Assembly: GCF_014635585.1 (NCBI RefSeq) | Contig: NZ_BMDC01000004.1 | Location: 201,952-265,951 of the forward strand | Length of the DNA stretch: 64,000 nt | Source: Rothia aerolata | GTDB taxonomy: Bacteria; Actinomycetota; Actinomycetes; Actinomycetales; Micrococcaceae | Reading direction: 5' to 3' | Shown here: piece by piece, positions 1 to 9,816 of the stretch | How the letters are laid out: each line of letters opens with the position of its first letter | Position numbering within the stretch: position 1 is the stretch's first letter | The notes under the pieces: model-generated | The model's input: the letters and a program-made list of their open reading frames with translations, nothing else | Told to the model about the DNA's origin: nothing | The model's database searches: none | Position numbers and translations under genes: made by a program

Positions 1-90
1 CTTAACCAGTCTACAACAGCGTTTTAAAAGAATGCAAACTGAAAATGAATGAACCGCACCACATCAAACTGACCGTAATAGCCAATAAAA

Positions 91-120
91 AGGAGGCATC
101 TCGCGCCCGAGATGCCTCCT
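91..120 (-). terminator. Rho-independent terminator of the DUF3349 gene
   Basis: A 13-bp GC-rich stem (AGGAGGCATCTCG and its complement around a short loop) is followed, reading the minus strand, by a run of five T. It lies downstream of the minus-strand gene ending at 223. A second small stem (ACCTCTC/GAGAGGT, 160-179) and outer ACTACTGA/TCAGTAGT arms lie between the stop codon and this hairpin, so the 3' untranslated region is folded. Confidence 0.8.
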
Positions 121-222
121 TCGTGTACCCACAAATTTTGGACTACTGAAAGCAGGTACACCTCTCAGAACCGAGAGGTCTCTCGCCCTACATAATTCAG
201 TAGTAAACCATGCAGGTGAAAA

Positions 223-657
223 CTATGAGGTTGTATCAGTCTCTAGAGAAGCGGCAATAGACTGGGCTGTTTGCAGCTCCTCCTCGCTCGGATCTTCGTA
301 CCGCACAAAGCCCCGCTCGTCCTCGTCAGAGATTCCATCTTCCCGAGAAAAGTGGGTCTTGGAAATCAGCAGGCCGTGCGCACCCAAGATGCGCGCTACC
401 CGGTCGATTTCCTGAGGCTGCGGTACATCGTCAACCACTTTGCGAATGTACTCGTTGATTCGCTGGTCGCTCACGTATTCTTCACCGCGGGCGGCACGGG
501 AAGCCATGAGTCGACGAATCACCTCTTCAAGCTGTTCATCGGTCAGGCGGCGGCGCAGAATTGCCATTACCGCGGAACGGTCCTGCACCGGAATATCCTC
601 TGGATATCCCGCACCCAACCAGTCGATTACTCGAGAAACTATATTTTTGTTAGGCAT
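223..657 (-). CDS. DUF3349 domain-containing protein
   Basis: 144 residues, acidic, no signal peptide or membrane segment, so cytoplasmic. The first ~95 residues are helical and match the actinobacterial DUF3349 fold as I remember it (motifs WLGAGYPEDIP near residue 13 and LTDEQLEEVIRRL near residue 38); the last ~45 residues are an acidic tail. The ATG has a strong ribosome-binding site (AAGGAGG, 4 nt spacing). The function of the family is unknown to me. It is transcribed alone and ends in a clear terminator. Confidence 0.75.
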   Translation of the reverse strand: MPNKNIVSRVIDWLGAGYPEDIPVQDRSAVMAILRRRLTDEQLEEVIRRLMASRAARGEEYVSDQRINEYIRKVVDDVPQPQEIDRVARILGAHGLLISKTHFSREDGISDEDERGFVRYEDPSEEELQTAQSIAASLETDTTS

Positions 658-734
658 TAGACCTCCTTTGTGACCTAATGCCCATTTTAGCCGCCTTCAA
701 CGGAGAAGCGCCTCCCCCCGCCGTCATAGATGAC

Positions 735-1031
735 TTACTCGCCCGCCAAACCGAAGAGGTTGAAGCCGGTGGAGTGATAGATGAAGTCCTTGGCAATCCA
801 CAGGATGCCGAAGATAATCATCAGCACAATAAAGGCGAAGATTACGTAGGCGACCGCCCTAGCGGCCCCGTGCGCGGGAGAAACCTCAATCAAGCGCCCG
901 TCGGCGGTGTACTCGGTCTCCCCGGAGAGCAGGCGCATACCCAGGGCGTAGAGGGCGGGCAGGCCCGCGCCGAACACCAGCCCGGCCATGAGAACCGGAA
1001 TAATCTTGTCAAAAATATCTGCGAAGCTCAC
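735..1031 (-). CDS. small membrane protein linked to the phosphate transporter
   Basis: 98 residues with two predicted membrane helices (about 10-33 and 58-82) separated by a short polar loop. It begins with GTG three bases after the stop of the PiT transporter gene, so the two are surely co-transcribed and probably translationally coupled. Short two-helix proteins often follow pit genes in Actinobacteria; a role as transporter partner is inferred from position only. No motif gives a function. Confidence 0.7.
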   Translation of the reverse strand: MSFADIFDKIIPVLMAGLVFGAGLPALYALGMRLLSGETEYTADGRLIEVSPAHGAARAVAYVIFAFIVLMIIFGILWIAKDFIYHSTGFNLFGLAGE

Positions 1032-1034
1032 CGC

Positions 1035-2255
1035 TTACACCTTGGCTTTCTGCGAGGCTACTGAGTTTGAGGACGACGCCGCTGCGGTTTGCGCGGAGCC
1101 CTGCGCGGGCTCGCCGTGCCAGTCGTCGTTCACATTGGAGGGGTCGATAGGTTCCTTGCGGGAGTGCAGGAACATCCAGGTGCAGAAGCTAATCAGAATG
1201 AGGAAGACGATCAGCTCGCCCAGCCATTCGCTGCCGGTGACCTGGTTGATGTAATGGCCAATAAACCAGGTAACAGCACCTACAGCACCCGATGCTGGCA
1301 GGGTAATCAGCCAGGCGATAACCATACGGCCCATCACACCCCAGCGCACTTCTGCACCCTTGCGACCGATGCCCGATCCGAGAATAGAGCCGGTTGCGGT
1401 GTGGGTGGTGGAGAGTGCCATACCGAAGTGGGAGGAGGTCAGAATAATCGCTGCCGAGGAGCCCTCAGCCGCCATACCCTGGGGAGAGTCAATCTCAACC
1501 AGGCCCTTACCCAGGGTGCGAATAATGCGCCAGCCACCCAGGTAGGTACCGAGAGCGATGGCCAGAGCACAGGTTAGGCGTACCCAGAAGGGAATGTCTG
1601 CGGCCGGATCAATCTCGTTAGCAGCCACCAGGGCGAGAAAAACAACGCCCATGGTCTTCTGCGCATCGTTGGTGCCGTGCGCCAGGGAAACCAGCGAAGC
1701 GGTTGCCACCTGACCGTAGCGGAAGCCGCTGGTCTTCTTCGAGTCAGAAACGGGCTGGGAAATGCGGTAGACCAGCCAGGTACCCACGGTTGCCACGATA
1801 CCGGCGATAATGGGCGCAAACAGTGCCGGCACCACAACCTTGGAGAGAACGCCAGACCACAGCACGCCTGAGGTACCCAGCGATGCCATGGTTGCACCAA
1901 TCAGGCCGCCAAAGAGCGCGTGGGAGGAGCTGGAGGGCAGGCCCAGAAGCCAGGTCAGCACGTTCCACAGAATCGCGCCAACCAAGCCCGTAAAGACGAT
2001 GAGCATCAGACCCGAGCTACCGTCAGCGGCGTCCAGATTTACAATGCCTGTACCAACGGTTTTAGCCACCTCTACAGAGAGGAAAGCACCAACCAGGTTC
2101 AGAACTGCGGAGAGCGCTACCGCGGTTCTGGGTTTCAAAGCTTTAGTGGCAATGGAGGTAGCCATTGCGTTCGCGGTGTCGTGAAAGCCATTCGTAAAGT
2201 CGAATGCCAGGGCTGTCAGCACCACGATAATCAGAATGATGAGTTCAGTAGTCAC
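1035..2255 (-). CDS. pit: inorganic phosphate transporter, PiT family
   Basis: 406 residues. Family hallmarks are present: an N-terminal repeat with FDFTNGFHDTANAMATSI (residues ~18-35) and a second repeat with SLAHGTNDAQKTMG in the C-terminal half, the duplicated GANDVAN-like signature of low-affinity H+ or metal-phosphate symporters. About ten membrane helices; the last ~50 residues are a polar Ser/Ala-rich cytoplasmic tail. The start is GTG with a poor ribosome-binding site. It forms an operon with the 98-residue membrane protein. No Pho-box-like repeat is obvious upstream, where the long palindrome-rich intergenic region begins. Confidence 0.92.
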   Translation of the reverse strand: MTTELIILIIVVLTALAFDFTNGFHDTANAMATSIATKALKPRTAVALSAVLNLVGAFLSVEVAKTVGTGIVNLDAADGSSGLMLIVFTGLVGAILWNVLTWLLGLPSSSSHALFGGLIGATMASLGTSGVLWSGVLSKVVVPALFAPIIAGIVATVGTWLVYRISQPVSDSKKTSGFRYGQVATASLVSLAHGTNDAQKTMGVVFLALVAANEIDPAADIPFWVRLTCALAIALGTYLGGWRIIRTLGKGLVEIDSPQGMAAEGSSAAIILTSSHFGMALSTTHTATGSILGSGIGRKGAEVRWGVMGRMVIAWLITLPASGAVGAVTWFIGHYINQVTGSEWLGELIVFLILISFCTWMFLHSRKEPIDPSNVNDDWHGEPAQGSAQTAAASSSNSVASQKAKV

Positions 2256-2594
2256 GTGTATTGATTATCCGCTTACCACGGGCAGATGAAAACTACTCAA
2301 GGTTTGAGCAAACTTTGTGTGTCTAGTATGTAAACCCACAGCAAAACCCACATGTGGTTTTCTTTTTAAGGACGGCGCTGGAGCGAATGATTCGCGTTTC
2401 TTCGGCTTTTTCTCCGGAATTTAGGTTGCAGGTAAAAATTTTGCCAACCATGTGGCTTAGTGTGGGTTTTTACTCCTCCTAAGGCAAAACCAACATTGTC
2501 TACCGGGGGTTACAAAGCCGTTAACCTTAAGTTCATTTTAATGGGGATAAGAGGCTTATCACAGGGACAAACCCACATGGCTAAAAGGCCAAAA

Positions 2595-2652
2595 GTACAC
2601 CTGTACTCCCTGGGTACACAACTAGACATGTACCCAGGGAACACAGGTGTAC
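2595..2652. repeat. 58-bp hairpin, GTACAC-N13-GTACA geometry
   Basis: Two 24-bp arms (2595-2618 and 2629-2652) are complementary at 22 of 24 positions around a 10-nt loop. Each arm starts GTACAC and ends GTACA with 13 variable bases between. The hairpin at 17993-18058 has the same end words, the same 13-nt middle and the same 10-nt loop but an unrelated middle sequence. There is no T tract, so it is not a simple terminator. Confidence 0.75.
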
Positions 2653-2656
2653 CTAC

Positions 2657-3053
2657 GCCAGCCAGACAAGAAGAAACTTGTACTTTACCTACCGAGCTTC
2701 CTCGAAAGGCCACTTTTATACCGAAAATCGGAGAAAAACGGTCATAAATTGGCCTTTCGACGATCCTGGCAGCCTATACGACCGCCCTGTCTCATTGAAT
2801 CGCCGCTTCAACGACACATCGCCGGTAACGAAGCGGCAACTCGGCGCACTAGCCAATTCTTGAAAGCCGCCCAGCATGCTAGGGGCCACTCTTTTCTACA
2901 GAGTGGCCCCATAACCCAAAAGTTGCAGTTTTGGTTCTTATTCAGAGGTTTTAAGAACCAAAACTGCAACTTTGTTGTTAGCAGATTCCCACTGAAGTGC
3001 CAAAGGTATAAGCGAAGCCCGGGGCGGGACACACTCTTCTGCCTATAACCCGA
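2657..3053. repeat. structured intergenic repeat, copy 1
   Basis: Long stretches match the inverse complement of 50641-50955. Shared blocks include a hairpin of the type AAGGCCA...TGGCCTT (2704-2757), the segment ending in CGCCCTGTCTCATTGA, a perfect 22-bp stem AAAGTTGCAGTTTTGGTTCTTA with its complement (about 2928-2974), and GAAGTGCCAAAGGTATAAGC. This copy carries about 125 extra bases between the two halves, including another hairpin (GGGGCCACTC/GAGTGGCCCC). No open reading frame is shared by both copies, so it is more likely an RNA or a MITE-like element than a gene. Confidence 0.7.
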
Positions 3054-3079
3054 GAAACCTGTACAAAAAGTGACTCGAC

Positions 3080-3114
3080 AAAAAAGAGACCCGCCTCTTC
3101 CGAAACGGGTCTCT
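3080..3114 (-). terminator. terminator of the tRNA-5S transcript
   Basis: Nine-bp stem AGAGACCCG (3085-3093) with CGGGTCTCT (3106-3114), followed on the minus strand by five T. It lies just downstream of the 5S rRNA 3' end, as expected for an rRNA-type transcription unit. Confidence 0.85.
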
Positions 3115-3126
3115 CACTCAAAAATA

Positions 3127-3245
3127 GCTCGGCGACAACCTACTCTCCCACACCGTCCCCAGTGCAGTACCATCGGCTCGAAGAGGCTTAGCTTCCGGGT
3201 TCGGGATGGAGCCGGGCGTTTCCCTCTTGATATAATCACCGAAAC
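3127..3245 (-). rRNA. rrf: 5S ribosomal RNA
   Basis: About 119 nt that match the actinobacterial 5S consensus throughout: GTTTCGGTGATTATAGCA at the 5' end, the loop with CCCGAACCCGGAAGCTAAG, GATGGTACTGCAC, and GGGAGAGTAGG near the 3' end; the 5' and 3' ends pair. It is unusual in having no 23S or 16S gene upstream: its 5' end directly abuts the 3' end of tRNA-Ala. The transcript therefore probably runs tRNA-Ile, DLW-39, tRNA-Ala, 5S. Confidence 0.93.
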
Positions 3246-3246
3246 G

Positions 3247-3319
3247 TGGAGGTGAGGGGACTCGAACCCCTAACCCTCTGCTTGCAAAGCAGATGCGCTA
3301 CCAATTGCGCCACACCCCC
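3247..3319 (-). tRNA. tRNA-Ala (TGC anticodon)
   Basis: 73-nt cloverleaf on the minus strand: acceptor GGGGGTG with CACCTCC and discriminator A, D-loop TGGTAGC, anticodon loop CTTTGCAAG giving TGC, T-arm GGGTTCGAGTCCC. CCA is not encoded. The 3' end is within one or two nucleotides of the 5S rRNA, so maturation of the two must share a cut. Confidence 0.95.
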
Positions 3320-3340
3320 GCGGTGTTGAACTCTATTGAG

Positions 3341-3460
3341 TTATGCGATTGAATCAGTTGATTCATTCCAAGAAGTTTTATTTTCTTGGCTTTCCTTAAC
3401 CTGCCGAGCCGCAATGAAGCTTGCGATACCTGCGAGCAGGAATACTGCAACTTTCTTCAT
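3341..3460 (-). CDS. DLW-39 family microprotein
   Basis: 39 residues beginning MKKVAVFLLAGIASFIAARQ: a short basic start, one membrane helix (residues 4-18) and a polar tail ending STDSIA. The length of exactly 39 and the position between tRNA-Ile and tRNA-Ala behind gyrA-DUF3566 identify the actinobacterial DLW-39 family. The name-giving Asp-Leu-Trp is here Thr-Ser-Trp (residues 29-31), keeping only the Trp. The ribosome-binding site AGGAGT lies 4 nt before ATG. Function unknown; probably a membrane microprotein. Confidence 0.85.
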   Translation of the reverse strand: MKKVAVFLLAGIASFIAARQVKESQENKTSWNESTDSIA

Positions 3461-3482
3461 TTCAACTCCTGAAGTAAGGAAG

Positions 3483-3556
3483 TGGGCGTACCAGGAATTG
3501 AACCTGGGACCTCTACATTATCAGTGTAGCGCTCTAACCGTCTGAGCTATACGCCC
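3483..3556 (-). tRNA. tRNA-Ile (GAT anticodon)
   Basis: 74-nt cloverleaf on the minus strand: acceptor GGGCGTA with TACGCCC plus A, D-arm AGCTCAGACGGTTAGAGC, anticodon loop CTGATAATG giving GAT, T-arm CCAGGTTCAATTCCTGG. It lies upstream of DLW-39 and tRNA-Ala in the same direction, the usual actinobacterial ileT-alaT arrangement behind gyrA. Confidence 0.95.
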
Positions 3557-3558
3557 TT

Positions 3559-3663
3559 ACCTGCCCTCTCGAGCACGAAATAAAACTTTACACGAGGTGC
3601 CGAAAGTTTCCAAATCGAAACTCGGTGTTCCCAGTCACATTTTATTTCGGCTTGTCAGGGCAG
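3559..3663. repeat. 105-bp imperfect hairpin upstream of tRNA-Ile
   Basis: Outer arms CCTGCCCT...CGAAATAAAA (3559-3584) and the complementary TTTTATTTCG...AGGGCAGG (3638-3663) enclose an inner hairpin CCGAAAGTTTC/GAAACTCGG. It fills the gap between the DUF3566 stop and tRNA-Ile. It could separate the gyrase mRNA from the tRNA transcript or act as a processing stem for the tRNA precursor; there is no T tract for simple termination. Confidence 0.55.
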
Positions 3664-3682
3664 GATTTTTACTGCCGCCGAC

Positions 3683-4177
3683 CTAGTCGTCGGTCAGAGT
3701 CAGGCTAATGCCACCCACCAGCTTGGCAGCTACGTTATAGAGCATGGCGGCCAACGCACCCAGCAGGGTGAAGAGAACCACGTTAATAACGGCAAGAATG
3801 GTGGTATAGAGAGCAATCTGACCCAGCGACAGGAACTCTGAAACGTCAATCTGGTTGCCGGTAGTACCGAGCATGGTCAGCATGTCGTTGATGCCCTGGA
3901 AAGCGCCGGTTGCCTGCATGGCAAGCCAGAGCACCACTGAGGTCACCACAAACACGATGCCCACCGCCACGGAAAGCAAGAAAACCAGCTTCGCAACGGA
4001 AAAGGTATCTACCTTGGCAACAACCAGGCGAGCGCGGCGTACCTTAGAACGGGGCGCGGGGCGCACCAGGGGCTTATTGCCGCGGCCGGTAGTGGAACGC
4101 TGAGCCGAACCGCGAGGTTTGGCCGCGCGGGTCTTGGGGCGTGCGCCTGACTTAGACGCATTAGCGGGTGTACTCAC
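3683..4177 (-). CDS. DUF3566 domain-containing membrane protein
   Basis: 164 residues. The first ~50 are basic and rich in Arg, Lys, Ser and Pro; then comes the DUF3566 core with two membrane helices (about 64-88 and 118-143) ending VGGISLTLTDD. It is the counterpart of Mycobacterium Rv0007, which also sits directly behind gyrA. GTG start overlaps the gyrA TAG stop by one base (TAGTG), indicating translational coupling. Function unknown; the place between gyrA and ileT-alaT is conserved. Confidence 0.88.
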   Translation of the reverse strand: MSTPANASKSGARPKTRAAKPRGSAQRSTTGRGNKPLVRPAPRSKVRRARLVVAKVDTFSVAKLVFLLSVAVGIVFVVTSVVLWLAMQATGAFQGINDMLTMLGTTGNQIDVSEFLSLGQIALYTTILAVINVVLFTLLGALAAMLYNVAAKLVGGISLTLTDD

Positions 4178-6873
4178 TAGTTACCTCCGTGTGCAGTGTG
4201 ACCAGTGGAATCCGCCGGCGTGGTTTCCTGGTTTTGCTGGCCACTGTCTAACGGTACTTCATTTTCTACCGCTGTGCTGGTTTCACCGGCATTTTCCTGG
4301 GTCGCGTTGGTTTCACCGGGAGCTGCTCCGGCGGCGTCGGGCCCCTCTTCGAGGTCCTTTTCCAGCTGCCGATCCTGGTTTCGTGCGACCCCCACAATGT
4401 GGTCACCCTTGCCGGGCTTGGCGAAGATAACGCCCATGGTGTCGCGGCCCTTGGCAGGAACCTCGGCAACGGCGGTGCGCACCACCTTGCCGGACTGCAT
4501 GACCACCAGCACCTCGTCGTCCTCTTCTACAATCAGACCGCCCACGAGATCGCCGCGATCCTCGGCGAGCTTAGCGACCTTGATACCCAGGCCGCCTCGG
4601 CCCTGCACGCGGTATTCATCGACCTTGGAGCGCTTGGCGTAGCCGCCCTCGGTCACCACAAAAACGTAGGAATCGTCAGAGACCACGTTCATGGAGAGCA
4701 GCTCGTCGTCCTCACGGAACTTCATACCGGTCACACCGGAGGTAGCGCGGCCCATGGGGCGCAGTGCCTCGTCGGTGGCGGTGAAGCGCAGAGACTGGCC
4801 CTTGCGGGAAATCAGCATGAGGTCGTCTTCTGCCGAGGCCAGGCGGGCTGAGACCAGCTCGTCGCCCTCGCGCAGGTTAATAGCAATGACGCCGGCGGTG
4901 CGGTTGGTGTCGTAGTCGGAGAGCTTGGACTTCTTCACCAGGCCGTTCTTGGTTGCCAGCACCAGGTAGGGAGCGTCTTCGTAAGACTTGAGCTCCATGA
5001 CCTTGGCGATGGTCTCCTCGGGCTGGAAGGCCAGTAGGTTGGCAACGTGCTGGCCCTTGGCATCACGGCCAGCTTCCATGAGCTCGTAGGCCTTGGTGCG
5101 GTAGACACGACCCAGGTTAGTGAAGAAGAGAATCCAGTTGTGGGTAGTGGTGACGAAGAACTGCTCCACCACGTCGTCCCCGCGCAGCGAGGCACCCTTA
5201 ATGCCCTTGCCGCCGCGGTGCTGGGAGCGGTACTGGTCGCTCTTGGTGCGCTTCACATAGCCACCGCGGGTAATGGTGACCACCACTTCTTCTTCAGGAA
5301 TGAGGTCTTCCATCGACATATCGCCGTCGAAGCCCATGAGAATCTTGGTGCGACGCTCATCACCGAAGCGACCAACGATTTCGCCCAGTTCCTCGGAGAT
5401 GATCTCACGCTGACGATCCTCAGAGGCAATAATCTCGTTGTACTCGGCGATCAGGCGCATGAGCTCGTCATGGCGGTCCTGAATCTTCTGGCGCTCCAGC
5501 GCTGCCAGGCGGCGCAGCTGCATATTCAGAATTGCCTGAGCCTGCTCTTCGTCAATATCGAGCAGCTCCATCAGGCCGGTACGGGCCTCATCCACAGTGG
5601 GGGAGCGGCGGATCAGTGCAATAACCTCGTCTAGAGCATCCAGTGCCTTGAGCAGGCCGCGCAGAATGTGAGCCTCAGCCTCCGCCTGGCGCAGGCGGTA
5701 CTTGGTTCGGCGCACAATGACTTCCATCTGGTGGTTGACCCAGTGGCGAATGAAGGCGTCCAGCGAGAGGGTGCGGGGCACGCCGTCCACAATCGCCAGC
5801 ATATTGGCGGAGAAGTTCTCCTGCAGCTGGGTGTGCTTGTAGAGGTTGTTGAGCACAACCTTGGGCACGGCATCGCGTTTAAGCACAATCACCAGGCGCT
5901 GGCCGGTACGACCGGAGGTTTCATCGCGCAAATCGGCAATGCCGGTCATCTTGCCTTCCTTGACCAGGTCAGCAATCTTGATCGCCAGGTTATCGGGGTT
6001 GACCTGGTAGGGGAGTTCGGTCACCACCAGGCAGGTGCGACCCTGGATTTCTTCCACCTCGACGACTGCACGCATGGTGATGGAGCCGCGGCCGGTGCGG
6101 TAGGCATCCTCGATACCCTTATGCCCCAGAATAGTGGCGCCGGTGGGGAAGTCGGGGCCCTTAATGCGGGTCATCAGAGCTTCCAGCAGCTCTTCGTTGC
6201 TAGCCTCGGGATTCTTAAGGAACCACTCCACGCCCTCGGCAACCTCGGTCAGGTTATGCGGGGGAATGTTGGTTGCCATACCGACGGCGATACCCGCCGA
6301 ACCGTTGAGCAGCAGGTTGGGCACGCGGGAGGGCAGAACCGTGGGCTCCTGGTTCTTACCGTCGTAGTTGTCCTGGAAATCCACGGTGTCTTCGTGAATG
6401 TCCCGCACCATCTCCATGGCCAGCGGAGCCATCTTGGTCTCGGTGTAACGGGAGGCCGCAGCGCCGTCATTACCGGGGGAGCCAAAGTTACCCTGACCCA
6501 GCGCCAGCGGGTAGCGCATCACCCAGCTCTGAATCAGACGCACCAGGGTATCGTAGATGGCCGAATCGCCATGGGGGTGGTACTGGCCCATCACCTCGCC
6601 CACCACGCGAGCGCACTTGTTGAAGGAGCGCTCGGGGCGGTAGCCGCCGTCATACATCGCGTAGATAACGCGGCGGTGCACAGGCTTGAGACCGTCGCGC
6701 ACGTCGGGGAGGGCACGACCGATAATCACGGCCATGGCGTAGTCCAGGTAGGAGCGCTCCATCTCGGCGCGCAAATCTACCTTGGCAATGCGGCCGTGGG
6801 GGCCTACCGCACCTTCGAGGGCGCTGCCTAGAACCTCGCCCTCAACCGGTTCGTTTTGGTTTTCATCGCTCAT
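4177..6873 (-). CDS. gyrA: DNA gyrase subunit A
   Basis: 898 residues, ATP-dependent negative supercoiling together with GyrB. The breakage-reunion domain carries the catalytic tyrosine in AAASRYTE (Tyr143); the quinolone-binding region [10 protein letters not shown] has Ser104 and Asp108, the residues of the usual susceptible form. The C-terminal beta-pinwheel contains a GyrA-box variant QHRGGKG. The last ~65 residues are an acidic Glu/Thr/Ala-rich tail beyond the pinwheel, longer than in many homologues. Start ATG; gyrB lies 75 bp upstream in the same direction. Confidence 0.98.
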   Translation of the reverse strand: MSDENQNEPVEGEVLGSALEGAVGPHGRIAKVDLRAEMERSYLDYAMAVIIGRALPDVRDGLKPVHRRVIYAMYDGGYRPERSFNKCARVVGEVMGQYHPHGDSAIYDTLVRLIQSWVMRYPLALGQGNFGSPGNDGAAASRYTETKMAPLAMEMVRDIHEDTVDFQDNYDGKNQEPTVLPSRVPNLLLNGSAGIAVGMATNIPPHNLTEVAEGVEWFLKNPEASNEELLEALMTRIKGPDFPTGATILGHKGIEDAYRTGRGSITMRAVVEVEEIQGRTCLVVTELPYQVNPDNLAIKIADLVKEGKMTGIADLRDETSGRTGQRLVIVLKRDAVPKVVLNNLYKHTQLQENFSANMLAIVDGVPRTLSLDAFIRHWVNHQMEVIVRRTKYRLRQAEAEAHILRGLLKALDALDEVIALIRRSPTVDEARTGLMELLDIDEEQAQAILNMQLRRLAALERQKIQDRHDELMRLIAEYNEIIASEDRQREIISEELGEIVGRFGDERRTKILMGFDGDMSMEDLIPEEEVVVTITRGGYVKRTKSDQYRSQHRGGKGIKGASLRGDDVVEQFFVTTTHNWILFFTNLGRVYRTKAYELMEAGRDAKGQHVANLLAFQPEETIAKVMELKSYEDAPYLVLATKNGLVKKSKLSDYDTNRTAGVIAINLREGDELVSARLASAEDDLMLISRKGQSLRFTATDEALRPMGRATSGVTGMKFREDDELLSMNVVSDDSYVFVVTEGGYAKRSKVDEYRVQGRGGLGIKVAKLAEDRGDLVGGLIVEEDDEVLVVMQSGKVVRTAVAEVPAKGRDTMGVIFAKPGKGDHIVGVARNQDRQLEKDLEEGPDAAGAAPGETNATQENAGETSTAVENEVPLDSGQQNQETTPADSTGHTAHGGN

Positions 6874-6948
6874 TATGAATTCTCTTCCTCTTCCTTGATT
6901 TATATTCCTTGAGCGCCATATAACGCTTGAGTGATTAGGGTTTTAGCC

Positions 6949-9033
<2,085 letters not shown>

Positions 9034-9207
9034 TTACCCTAATTCTACCGGAATAGGGCTTGTAAATTGAGGTTTTTTGGTCTTCTGAGAGAGGAATAAA
9101 GCGAGCTATCTAGTCTTATACAGCCACTGACCGGGGTTTTACCGGCTTGAGGGTGCTTCTTAGGGGGTTCCCCCATCTCTAGTGCCACGTGTTTTTAGAG
9201 AAGATTT

Positions 9208-9816
9208 TTACCCGTAGGTATCTCGGGGGCCCCGCCCACCCGGTGCCACAAACCTTCCGCGCTTCCAGCTGGGGGCGTGGGGACCTCGGATTACCAACTT
9301 GGTCACGACGCCCTGCCCCAGCTCCCGCTCAAACATGGCAAGAATCTCTCCGCGCATCAGCTTGACCTGGGTGGCCCAAGCGGTACTGTCGCAGCGGATA
9401 GTTACCGTGGAGTCCTGATACCCCTCGGGGTGGGCGTGCTGGGCAAGGTTCGACCCCATGAGCTGATCCCAGCGCGCCAGCACCGAGGAAACCGCCACAG
9501 GCTCTTTCCAGCCTCGACTGGCGATCATCGAATTCAGTAGCTCTCCCAGCGGCTTGGGGTCGCGCGTCGACCTACCGGCGCTACTGTATCCACCCAGGAC
9601 GCGCGGGTCGTAGGCTTCATCACGGAAACGGCGGGTCTTCTTCGCTCCGGGTTCGGCGGTCATCACCGAGCCGAAATCTCTAAGAATCTTTTGAGCAGCG
9701 CGCCCGGTGAGGCGTCCCTCGCCGCGCTGCGCAGCGGCGACCCGCAGCCGATTGAGCAGGGAGGCGGGGGCATCCACTACATCTTCGTACTTATAGGGGT
9801 CATCGTATTCATTCAT
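9208..9816 (-). CDS. dciA: DUF721 protein, DciA-type helicase loader candidate
   Basis: 202 residues. The C-terminal ~100 residues form the DUF721/KH-like domain: GWKEPVAVSSVLARWDQLMG, then SNLAQHAHPEGYQDSTVTIR and ATQVKLMRGEILAMFEREL. The N-terminal half is basic and low in complexity. The gene lies between recF and gyrB, as Rv0004 does in Mycobacterium, which is described as the DciA ancestor of helicase loaders. Its ATG overlaps the recF stop (ATGA), so the two are translationally coupled. The role at DnaB loading is inferred from the family. Confidence 0.85.
   Translation of the reverse strand: MNEYDDPYKYEDVVDAPASLLNRLRVAAAQRGEGRLTGRAAQKILRDFGSVMTAEPGAKKTRRFRDEAYDPRVLGGYSSAGRSTRDPKPLGELLNSMIASRGWKEPVAVSSVLARWDQLMGSNLAQHAHPEGYQDSTVTIRCDSTAWATQVKLMRGEILAMFERELGQGVVTKLVIRGPHAPSWKRGRFVAPGGRGPRDTYG

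Larger units (their letters stand above)
2256..3079. other. gene-free, palindrome-rich intergenic region
   Basis: No convincing gene on either strand. It holds a short palindrome (AAAACCCACATGTGGTTTT type, ~2344-2363) followed by T-rich sequence, several copies of the word AACCCACA or its complement (2331-2350, 2460-2475, 2570-2580), the 58-bp hairpin at 2595-2652, and a structured repeat (2657-3053) with a second, inverted copy near 50.64-50.96 kb. The pit promoter must lie in its left part. Confidence 0.6.

Noticed and set aside
2318-2363. Palindrome ACATGT region as a Rho-independent terminator on the plus strand
   Set aside because: No plus-strand gene lies upstream; the stem is short, and the T-rich tail alone is not enough.
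5668-6831. Long open frame opposite gyrA (387 codons)
   Set aside because: It is the mirror of a GC-rich essential gene; its product is rich in His, Gly and Val with no domain, and no ribosome-binding site is seen.
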